A DNA stretch of 64,000 nt, taken from contig JBEKUY010000002.1 in NCBI GenBank assembly GCA_049514555.1, forward strand, positions 310,001-374,000, written 5' to 3'. This stretch comes from JBEKUY01 sp049514555. GTDB lineage: Bacteria > Acidobacteriota > Terriglobia > Acidiferrales > UBA7541. Below the pieces are notes generated by a model. It was not told where the DNA came from. It searched no databases and worked only from the letters and a program-made list of their open reading frames with translations. This document shows, piece after piece, positions 35,236 to 42,457 of the stretch (its first letter is position 1; the number at the start of each line of letters is the position of its first letter). Both the position numbers and the translations under genes were made by a program.

Positions 35236-35553
35236 TCAGCGCCTCTTGCGACGGCTCGATTTCTTCGCCGGCTTTCTACGGGCTTTGGCTTTCTTCGCCC
35301 TCTTGGCCTTCTTGGCCTTCTTGGCTTTCTTTGCCAGCTTGCGCTTCCTCTTCGCGGGCTTGGCGGCCTTCTTCTTCGGAGCCGGCCTGGATTGCGCGGG
35401 CGCCGCGGGGGCGGCGGGCTCAGGCTCCTCGGAAACGATCAATTCCTCTTCCTCGGCCTCGATGACCTCAGCCGGCTTCGCGCCCAACTCGTCTTCGTCT
35501 TCAAAGCGCGAAAGCTCGTTGTCGTCCTCAAACGCGTCCTTTTGGAACTCCAT
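35236..35553 (-). CDS. Small polyampholytic Lys/Ala-rich, histone H1-like protein
   Basis: A 105-residue low-complexity protein. The first 45 residues are strongly acidic (FEDDNELSRFEDEDE, then IEAEEEELIVSEEPEP). After an Ala/Pro linker, the last 50 are Lys/Ala/Arg-rich (KKAKKAKKAKRAKKAKAR). The basic half resembles bacterial histone H1-like or nucleic-acid-binding tails. The acidic head may neutralise it or recruit partners. No enzymatic domain is present. Codon usage is consistent with coding (many G/C third positions). The opposite strand is also open, but it yields only hydrophobic translation of the Lys codons. Confidence 0.7.
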   Translation of the reverse strand: MEFQKDAFEDDNELSRFEDEDELGAKPAEVIEAEEEELIVSEEPEPAAPAAPAQSRPAPKKKAAKPAKRKRKLAKKAKKAKKAKRAKKAKARRKPAKKSSRRKRR

Positions 35554-35752
35554 GCCATCCTCCCTTAGAGCAGACCCTGCGGCACGGGTTGTGACACAGC
35601 GGCCGCCTGGAAATCCTGGGGGTTACTATCGCACTCCGGCATGACATGTCAAGCACTGCGCCAAAGCCGTGCTGTGGAGGAAAGCAAACCAGAGCCAGGA
35701 ACGGGAGGTGCGCAAATGGCCGTGTCTTTGCACTGTATTGATAATACGGTAG

Positions 35753-37531
35753 TTAGCGGCGCGCCGAGGCATCCGGCGTAGAGCCTTGCAGCCCGGCCGT
35801 CGCGGCCGCTTTCTTGGGCTTCTTGGATCCGGTCGCAGGCGCCTTCTTGATCGGCCGTGGCCCGTAACCACCCGCGTAGACGCGCAGCACCATTCCACGG
35901 CGCACACGATTGGAGGGCAGCCGGTTCCAGCGCCTCAATTCATCGGCATCCACGTTGAATCGCTCGGCGACGCCCACGAGCGTGTCGCCACGCCGCACGC
36001 GGTAGCGGACCAGACGACCCGGGCCCTGATCGCTCTGCGCGGCGGGGATGATGAGCTTTTGGCCGACTGCGAGTGGCTCGCTGCGATTGAGCTCATTGGC
36101 TTCGACGATGGCCACCGGCGTGACGCGGTAGCGCCGCGCGATGGCCACGAGCGTGTCGCCCGGCTCGACGCGGTGCTTCCGCCAGCTCACCCACTTTTCC
36201 GGCGGGATGACCGCAATCTCCGAAGAGAACCGCGCCGCTGTTCCTTTCGGGAGGCGCAGCTCGAAACTCGGATCGGCGGGCGTGACCAAGCGAACCAGCT
36301 CCGGATTCAGCGTGCGCAGCGTCTCCACGTCGGCGTCGATGGTCTCCGCGACGAGCCGCAGATCAATCGGCCGGCCCGGCTTCACCACATCGCTCGGTAC
36401 CGGCTCTTCGGGCTCGACGCGGATGCCGTAGTGCGCCGCGTCCTTGGCGATGAGCGTGAGTGCGATGATGATGGGAACGTAATTTTTGGTTTCCTTCGGC
36501 AGGACGTTTCGCTTGTAAAGCTCCCAGAAGTCGGCGTAGCCGGTGCGCTCAATGCCTTTTTGCACGTTGCCCGGGCCGCAGTTGTAGGCGGCCATCACCA
36601 GGTACCAATCACCGAACTCATCGTAGAGATCGCGCAGGTGGTGCGCCGCGGCGCGCGTGGCCTTCTCCGGGTCCTGCCGCTCGTCCACCCACCAAGTGCG
36701 CTGGAGTCCGTACTCATGGCCACGATAGGCCATGAACTGCCAGATACCGCGCGCCCCGGCCCGTGACAGCGCCAGGGGCTGGAACGCGCTCTCCGCCTGC
36801 GCCAGATACATCAAATCCTGCGGCAGCCCTTCCTCGCGCAGTACCCGCGCAATCATCTCGCGGTAGCGCCCGCTGCGGCGCAAGCCCGTCTCCACGATGG
36901 CGCGCCCGTGCGGCGTCTGGAAGAAATTCAGGAAGCCGAGCACGGTGTCGTTGACGGTCAGCGGCAGATCGTGCGAAACGCTGCGCGCCGCGAGTTCGGC
37001 GCGATCTTTCAGCCGCGGATCGACCGGAAAAGTCATCTCCGCGAGCTCGTCGATCGGCGCAGGCACCGCCGGCGGTTCGGCGAAGCCGTCGCCCTCCCGG
37101 AAGGCCTGCAGCTCTTCGCTGTACACCGTGTCCACGATGCGCTCGAAAACCTGCTGGAGGCGCGGGTCCGAATCGAGGTCGTAGCCGCTCTGAAGCAGCC
37201 AGTCAATCGCCTGGTCGAAATCGCGGCGAGCCTTCTCAAGATGCCCGGCGTGGTACTCCTGCTCCCCGGATCGAAACTTTTCCTCGACGCTGGAAATGAG
37301 GAAGTCAATGCCCACCTGCGGCTGAGGACTCAGGGAAACGAGCTTGCTTGCGCTCGGCCCCTTGATCGGCAGCCCGCCAAGGTCCATCGGGGAGCTTGTT
37401 TGGGGGTGAACCGCAGGCCGCGCCAGTGCGGCCGGCCGCGATTGCACGGGCTTGTGGCTTGCGTCTTCGCAGCCGACGAGCGCAAGAGCCGCCAGCGAAA
37501 GCACCGCAGCGAGCTGGTATCGGCGATTCAC
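35753..37531 (-). CDS. LysM-containing lytic transglycosylase (MltD-like lipoprotein)
   Basis: A 592-residue lipoprotein with lipobox LVGC in the first 21 residues. Residues about 200-340 hold the SLT lysozyme-like domain: LAQAESAFQPLALSRAGARG has the catalytic glutamate, and GIWQFM plus AAYNCGPGNVQ are the hallmark motifs. Two LysM domains follow (HRVEPGDTLVAIARRYRVTP and YRVRRGDTLVGVAERFNVDA) for peptidoglycan binding. The tail is Lys/Ala/Pro-rich. It cleaves peptidoglycan glycans in the outer envelope, making anhydro-muropeptides. The domain order matches MltD but with an N-terminal Ala/Pro-rich extension. Confidence 0.9.
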   Translation of the reverse strand: MNRRYQLAAVLSLAALALVGCEDASHKPVQSRPAALARPAVHPQTSSPMDLGGLPIKGPSASKLVSLSPQPQVGIDFLISSVEEKFRSGEQEYHAGHLEKARRDFDQAIDWLLQSGYDLDSDPRLQQVFERIVDTVYSEELQAFREGDGFAEPPAVPAPIDELAEMTFPVDPRLKDRAELAARSVSHDLPLTVNDTVLGFLNFFQTPHGRAIVETGLRRSGRYREMIARVLREEGLPQDLMYLAQAESAFQPLALSRAGARGIWQFMAYRGHEYGLQRTWWVDERQDPEKATRAAAHHLRDLYDEFGDWYLVMAAYNCGPGNVQKGIERTGYADFWELYKRNVLPKETKNYVPIIIALTLIAKDAAHYGIRVEPEEPVPSDVVKPGRPIDLRLVAETIDADVETLRTLNPELVRLVTPADPSFELRLPKGTAARFSSEIAVIPPEKWVSWRKHRVEPGDTLVAIARRYRVTPVAIVEANELNRSEPLAVGQKLIIPAAQSDQGPGRLVRYRVRRGDTLVGVAERFNVDADELRRWNRLPSNRVRRGMVLRVYAGGYGPRPIKKAPATGSKKPKKAAATAGLQGSTPDASARR

Positions 37532-37743
37532 CTTCTCATGGTAAGTAGACGCGCGAGCAGGGTCAACGTTTTCCGGTCAGGAGACATTGCCGTAGTGACA
37601 ACACGATACCGGACCCATGGCTCGTGACCGGTTGCGCCGCCGGAACGTGCAGGGAGGGCAAGAATTCGCTAGGCGGTGGGGTCGAATTGTGGTATTCTGT
37701 TTCTGCGTTTGTTGCTCTTGTTTAACCTTGGAAGTCGTGAAGG

Positions 37744-37773
37744 GGCTGCAGGGTAACACTTGCGGCCTTTTTT
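37744..37773 (+). promoter_or_regulatory. Terminator-like hairpin in the cold-shock gene leader
   Basis: GGCTGCA (37744-37750) pairs with TGCGGCC (37761-37767), with possible extension into the loop, followed by six T. It sits 87 bases upstream of the csp start within a T-rich, non-coding leader. CspA-family proteins can antiterminate such hairpins (established for E. coli CspC/CspE). Autoregulation here is an inference; it may also terminate an unrecognised upstream transcript. Confidence 0.5.
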
Positions 37774-37859
37774 GTATTACGGCTGAAGGTAGCCGAACAC
37801 TCGTAAGAGGTTTCGGACGCGAGGCATCAGATAGCTTAAATCAGAAAAGAGAAAACGAA

Positions 37860-38066
37860 GTGAGTAGAGAACAAGGAACAGTGAAGTGGTTTAACGCCAG
37901 CAAGGGCTTCGGATTCATCCAGCGCCAGTCGGGCGAGGACGTTTTCGTGCATTTCTCCGCGATTCAGGCGGAGGGGTACAAGTCGCTCAGCGACGGCCAA
38001 GCGGTTGAATTCGAGGTGGTCAAGGGCCCCAAGGGTCTGCAAGCCTCGAACGTCCAGCCTCTGTAA
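37860..38066 (+). CDS. Cold-shock domain protein (CspA family)
   Basis: A 68-residue single OB-fold RNA chaperone. The RNP1-like motif KGFGFI and the RNP2-like motif VFVHFSAI are intact, and the frame begins GTVKWFNASK. I start at GTG 37860. The open frame extends to 37617, but the added residues have no Csp homology and overlap the leader hairpin. It is followed by a strong terminator. The long leader (over 100 bases) is typical of cold-shock genes and likely mediates control. Confidence 0.93.
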   Translation: MSREQGTVKWFNASKGFGFIQRQSGEDVFVHFSAIQAEGYKSLSDGQAVEFEVVKGPKGLQASNVQPL

Positions 38067-38087
38067 ACCATAACACGAGGGAATTTA

Positions 38088-38121
38088 GGCGGGTCTGCGC
38101 GATGCGCGGGCCCGCCTTTTT
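38088..38121 (+). terminator. Rho-independent terminator of the cold-shock gene
   Basis: A GC-rich hairpin, GGCGGG (38088-38093) with CCCGCC (38111-38116) and an inner TGCGC/GCGCG stem, is followed by TTTTT. It lies 21 bases after the csp stop. Confidence 0.88.
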
Positions 38122-38204
38122 CTTTTCCACGCGCCGGAGGAGCACACTGCGGCGGGTCCGCGAATCGCCACTCTCGAGTCACCGGTGGGGGCTGAAACGA
38201 GCCG

Positions 38205-39389
38205 TTACGCCAGCGCTTGCTTCAAATCGGCGATGAGGTCGGCGGAATCCTCGAGGCCGATGGAGACGCGGATCGTGCCCGGGCTGACGCCGGCGCGGCG
38301 CAGTTCCTCCGGGCTCATCTTGTAGTGCGAGCTGTAGATCGGAAAGACCACCAGTGATTCAACGCCGCCGAGGCTCCCCGCAAGCAGGAAGAGCCGCACC
38401 CGGTCGCAGAAGCGCCGCGCGGCCGGCAAGCCGCCCTTCAAATCAAATGCCAGCATCCCGCCGAAGCCGCTCATCTGCCGCTTCGCCAGTTTGTGGTCCG
38501 GATGCGACGGCAAGCCGGGATAGTGGACGCGCGCGATCTTGCGGTGTTTTTCAAGGAAGCGGGCGACGGCCATCGCGCTTTCGCTCTGCCGCCTCACGCG
38601 CAGCTCGAGTGTCTTCATGCCTCGCTGTAGAAGAAACGCCGCGCCCGGATCGGCCGAGCAGCCGAGATACATCATCATCCGGCGTACGGGCTCTATCCAT
38701 TTACGGCTCCCCGCCGCAAAGCCGCCGAGGACGTCGGAATGCCCGCCGAGATATTTCGTCGCGCTGTGGACGACGATATCGATGCCCATCTCCAGCGGCT
38801 GCTGAAGAATCGGTGTGGCGAAGGTATTGTCGATGATGGAGACGAGCTTGTGATTCTTGGCGAACGCCGCCGCTTTCTCGAGATCGACGAGGCGCAGCGC
38901 GGGGTTGGTCGGCGTCTCGATGTAGAACGCCCTCGTGCGCGAAGTAACCAGATGCTCGATCCCGTTGAGATCGGGGTCGACGTACCGCGCGGTGATGCCG
39001 AAGCCGGGAAAGATGTCCCGCATGAGGCGGTACGCGCCGCCGTAGAGCTGCGCGGTGGCGATGAACTCATCGCCGGCTTTGAGCAGGCCCAGCAGCGTCG
39101 AGGAAATGGCCGCCATACCGGAAGCGGTAATCACAGCCGCTTCGGCACCTTCGAGCGCGGCGAGCTTCCCTTCGGCCACGGCGAGGGTGGGATTGCCGTA
39201 GCGCGTGTACATGTAGGCCTTGCTCTTGCCTTCGGCCCAGCGCTTGATCTCTTCGCTCGAAGAGAAGGTGAAGCTGGAGGTGCGCACGATCGGCGTGCCC
39301 ACGGGCGCGTTGACGCCGTGGCGCTCGGGTTCGCCGGCGTGGACGGACTTGGTTTGCGGGCCCTGCGCGGGCGAGCGACGCTTCTTCAT
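38205..39389 (-). CDS. Cys/Met metabolism PLP-dependent enzyme (cystathionine gamma-synthase/lyase type)
   Basis: A 394-residue fold-type I PLP enzyme. YTRYGNPT binds phosphate. The PLP-lysine is in HSATKYLGGHSD, and SLGGVESL near the C-terminus is typical. IETPTNPALRLVDLEKAA and IIDNTFATPILQQPL are family motifs. The ATG at 39389 was chosen over an upstream open start because MKKRRS precedes the conserved start of the domain. Homologues do gamma-synthase, gamma-lyase or O-acetylhomoserine reactions, and these cannot be separated by sight. Confidence 0.9.
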   Translation of the reverse strand: MKKRRSPAQGPQTKSVHAGEPERHGVNAPVGTPIVRTSSFTFSSSEEIKRWAEGKSKAYMYTRYGNPTLAVAEGKLAALEGAEAAVITASGMAAISSTLLGLLKAGDEFIATAQLYGGAYRLMRDIFPGFGITARYVDPDLNGIEHLVTSRTRAFYIETPTNPALRLVDLEKAAAFAKNHKLVSIIDNTFATPILQQPLEMGIDIVVHSATKYLGGHSDVLGGFAAGSRKWIEPVRRMMMYLGCSADPGAAFLLQRGMKTLELRVRRQSESAMAVARFLEKHRKIARVHYPGLPSHPDHKLAKRQMSGFGGMLAFDLKGGLPAARRFCDRVRLFLLAGSLGGVESLVVFPIYSSHYKMSPEELRRAGVSPGTIRVSIGLEDSADLIADLKQALA

Positions 39390-39499
39390 AAATGGAATTG
39401 TGACGCTTGAGGCCGTGCTGCGCCAAGCACCAATTTCGTAACGCAATGATTCGCAGCCGCCAATTTGTCTGCAACCGCTGACGAATCCGGGGGGCCGAA

Positions 39500-41626
39500 T
39501 CAGGCTTCTTCTTCCTCGCCTTCGGCGGCGGCCCTGGGTTTGTGAGCGGCGATCACCTTTTCGGCGATTTCGCCGGGCACGAAGTCGTAGTGCGAAAACT
39601 CCATGGTGTAGCTGGCGCGGCCCTGGGTCATGGAGGTGAGGTCGGTCGCGTAGGCGAGCATCTCGGCGAGCGGCACCTGGGCTTTCACGATGACGTTGTG
39701 GCTGCGGGTTTCGCTCCCGCTGATGCGCCCGCGTCGCGAGCTCAGATCGCCCATGATGTCGCCGGAATACTGCTCCGGCGCGTAAACCTCGACCAACATG
39801 ACGGGCTCGAGCAGGGCCGGCCGCGCCTGCTTCATACCCTCCTTGAAAGCCAGCGAGCCCGCGATCTTGAAGGCCATGTCGGAAGAATCCACGTCATGGT
39901 ACTTGCCGTCGTAGAGGCTGGCGCGGAAATCCACCATAGGGAAGCCGGCCAGGAAACCGCGCGCGGCGGCGTCGCGTAGGCCTTTTTCGACCGAGGGGAT
40001 CCAGTTCTTCGGAATGGCGCCGCCGAAAATATCGTCCACGAATTCAACTCCCTTGCCGCGCTCGATGGGCTCAAACTTGACGCGGCAGACGCCGAACTGG
40101 CCGTGGCCGCCGGTCTGCTTCTTGTGCTTGCCCTCGGCGTCGGCCTTGCCGCGGATGGTTTCGCGGTAGGGCACCTTAGGCGGCTTCAAAGTCAGGTCCA
40201 CGTGGTAGCGTTTGTGGAGCTTGGCGACGACGACTTCGATGTGCTGCTGCCCGGAGCCCGCGAGAAGAAACTCTTTCGTCTGCGGATCGCGCGAGAAACG
40301 CAGCGAGGAATCTTCTTCGAGAATCTTGTGGATGGCCACGCCGATGCGGTCCTCATCGGCGCGCGTCTTGGGCTCGATGGCGAAGGTGATGGAAGGCTCG
40401 GGGATCGGAGCGGGCTTGTAGTAGATCGGCGAGGCCTTGTCGCCCAGGGTCTCGCCGGTGACGGTTTCCTTGAGTTTGGCAATTGCGCCGATGTCGCCGG
40501 CGTGCACCTCGGGAACCTCGGTGCCGGTCTTCCCCAGCATCGCCTGGACGTGCTGGAAGCGCTCCGGAGCGGAGCGGTTGAAGTTGGTGAGCGTGGCGTC
40601 GTTCTTGAGCACACCGCTCATCACCTTGAAATAGTTGATGCGCCCGGCAAAAGGATCGGCGAGGGTCTTGAAGACGAAAATAGAAAGCGGCCCCGCGTCA
40701 CTCACCTTGCGCTCGATAGGATCGCCCTGGCCGCCCGGCTGCGAGTAGCCCGTCGCTACGCGCTGCGAAGGATCGGGAACAACGCCGCTAATGAAATCGA
40801 GCAGGCTGGCGCTGCCGATATTGCGCAGCCCGGACGCAAGCAGCACGGGGAAGAGGAGCTTGGAGGCAAAGGCCTGGCGCAAGCCGGCAAGAAAATCCTC
40901 CACGGGCAGCGTACCCTTCTCGAAGAATTCCTCCATGAGCTTGTCGTCGCCCTCGGCGACCAACTCGATCAATTTTTCATGGGCCTGCTGCGCGGCGCCG
41001 GCAAGATCGGCGGGAATGTCTTCGACGCTGGGCTTGCCGTCGTTGTCGGGTTTGTAGACGTGCGCCCTCATGGCGATGAGGTCGATCACGCCGCGAAAAT
41101 CCTTTTCCACACCAATGGGGAGCTGTACGGGCACAACGCCGCGTCCAAAAGCTTCTTGCAGCGATTCCATGGAGCGCTCGAAGCTGGCGAGCTCGCGGTC
41201 CATCCAGTTAATGATGAAGGCGCGCGGGAGGTCGTACTCGGTGGCGTAGTCCCAGACCTTTTCGGTGACCACCTGCACGCCGACGTGGGCGTCAATGGCG
41301 ATGAGAGCAGCATCGGCGGCGATGAGCGAGGCCTTGGTTTCATTGATGAAAGTGCTGTAGCCGGGGAGATCGAGGATATTGATTTTGACTTTCTCGGATT
41401 GGCCGGTGGGAAGCCATTCGGCGTAGGCCAAACCGGTTTGAATACTGATCTTTCGGGCGATTTCCTCTTCGTCCCAGTCGGTGGTGGTGTTTCCTTCCGC
41501 AACCTTTCCCAGCCGGTTGGTCATGCCGGCGGTGAAGAGCAACGACGACACCAGCTGGGTCTTGCCGGTGCCGCCGTGACCTACAATGCCCACGTTGCGG
41601 ATGTCCTTGGTCGGATACGCTTTCAT
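39500..41626 (-). CDS. Elongation factor G paralogue (FusA2-type)
   Basis: A 708-residue translational GTPase paralogue. The full EF-G domain series is present: G domain 1-275, then domains II to V (FEPIERGKGVEFVDDIFGGA and SRRGRISGSE are domain IV/V marks). The G motifs are divergent. G1 is GHGGTGKTQ (canonical EF-G GHIDAGKTT). G3 is DLPG in place of DTPG. G4 is NWMD in place of NKMD. It is therefore not the main EF-G but one of the conserved paralogues of uncertain role. The C-terminus is acidic (EGEEEEA). It is isolated from ribosomal genes. Confidence 0.88.
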   Translation of the reverse strand: MKAYPTKDIRNVGIVGHGGTGKTQLVSSLLFTAGMTNRLGKVAEGNTTTDWDEEEIARKISIQTGLAYAEWLPTGQSEKVKINILDLPGYSTFINETKASLIAADAALIAIDAHVGVQVVTEKVWDYATEYDLPRAFIINWMDRELASFERSMESLQEAFGRGVVPVQLPIGVEKDFRGVIDLIAMRAHVYKPDNDGKPSVEDIPADLAGAAQQAHEKLIELVAEGDDKLMEEFFEKGTLPVEDFLAGLRQAFASKLLFPVLLASGLRNIGSASLLDFISGVVPDPSQRVATGYSQPGGQGDPIERKVSDAGPLSIFVFKTLADPFAGRINYFKVMSGVLKNDATLTNFNRSAPERFQHVQAMLGKTGTEVPEVHAGDIGAIAKLKETVTGETLGDKASPIYYKPAPIPEPSITFAIEPKTRADEDRIGVAIHKILEEDSSLRFSRDPQTKEFLLAGSGQQHIEVVVAKLHKRYHVDLTLKPPKVPYRETIRGKADAEGKHKKQTGGHGQFGVCRVKFEPIERGKGVEFVDDIFGGAIPKNWIPSVEKGLRDAAARGFLAGFPMVDFRASLYDGKYHDVDSSDMAFKIAGSLAFKEGMKQARPALLEPVMLVEVYAPEQYSGDIMGDLSSRRGRISGSETRSHNVIVKAQVPLAEMLAYATDLTSMTQGRASYTMEFSHYDFVPGEIAEKVIAAHKPRAAAEGEEEEA

Positions 41627-41928
41627 ACATGCCCCCTGGCCGCCGGGACCTCATTGCGGGAAGGGTCGCGGCGAACTCGACCGAGAGGAAGGGTGCCTGC
41701 CGCCTCATGGGAGGACCGGAGGGCAGACGGATTGCGGCTCAAGCTTCCTCCGAAATGGCGGATGCTAACACAGTGGTCGGGGGAGGGGCAATCGCGGCGG
41801 CGCGCGGAAAGGGAGTCGACAGTCATCAGTAGACAGTCGTTAGTTGGAGCGTCGAGGCGCTGAACTGGGCGGTCGTCAATTATCGGTCGGCAATGGTCAG
41901 TTGAAGCGTCGGGACGAGGAAGCAAAGC

Positions 41929-41999
41929 GCCCCGCCTACGCCAAGGCTTCGGCGGACAAGCAAGCGCTGCGGCGCGGTTGATGGCGTGGCAGGCGGGGC
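41929..41999. repeat. Palindromic intergenic element
   Basis: GCCCCGCCT (41929-41937) is perfectly inverted as AGGCGGGGC (41991-41999), with smaller GC palindromes between (CGCCAAGGCTTCGGCG). It looks like a REP or BIME-like dispersed element. It lies in an 830-base region without a gene. Confidence 0.55.
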
Positions 42000-42032
42000 T
42001 GTGGAAAAGTGCCCCTACCCCCCGGCTTTTAT

Positions 42033-42149
42033 TGGATCTGCTCATTCTACAGGGTTTTAAGTCCAATGTTTCAGAACTGCGCATGATAAAGGACTTACAG
42101 TCGAGTTTTTCGGATCTGCGCATTCTAAAGGAGTTAGCGGTGCTGAGGC
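42033..42149. repeat. Three tandem copies of a 39-bp repeat
   Basis: The block GGATCTGCTCATTCTACAGG recurs, with changes, at exactly 39-base steps; the CTG core sits at 42038, 42077 and 42116. Read in one frame it gives 13-residue units such as SELRMIKDLQSSF and SDLRILKELAVLR. The flanking region 41640-42457 also contains imperfect GTCAGTTGAAGCGTC-like repeats. No gene is recognised there. Confidence 0.7.
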
Positions 42150-42457
42150 GACTTTTCACGAGGAATTCTAGCACGCCTGTTGGCTGAAGTCAATAGTAAT
42201 GTTATAGTTATCAACAGGTTTTTCAAAGTGGGCGGGGGATTCTAGTGGCAGCTGCTTCAATCCGGAATACGCCTGTGATGAAGTTGATTCTAAACCCCCA
42301 CCGTCGAGCGGCGCCTAGATTCGTTTCAGCGGCTAACATCGGCGCCACCCATTGATGAGAGTCATTCTAATGTGGATTCTCAGCGGATGGGTTCGACAAG
42401 TTTGGCGAGGAATAGTGCGGTGCCGGAATCCTTCCTCGATGCTTCCCCGAAACGACG

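Noticed and set aside
41978..42187. Frame of 69 codons across the 39-bp repeats
   Set aside because: The reading arises from repeat periodicity (39 is divisible by 3). No ribosome-binding site and no known domain; kept as a repeat.
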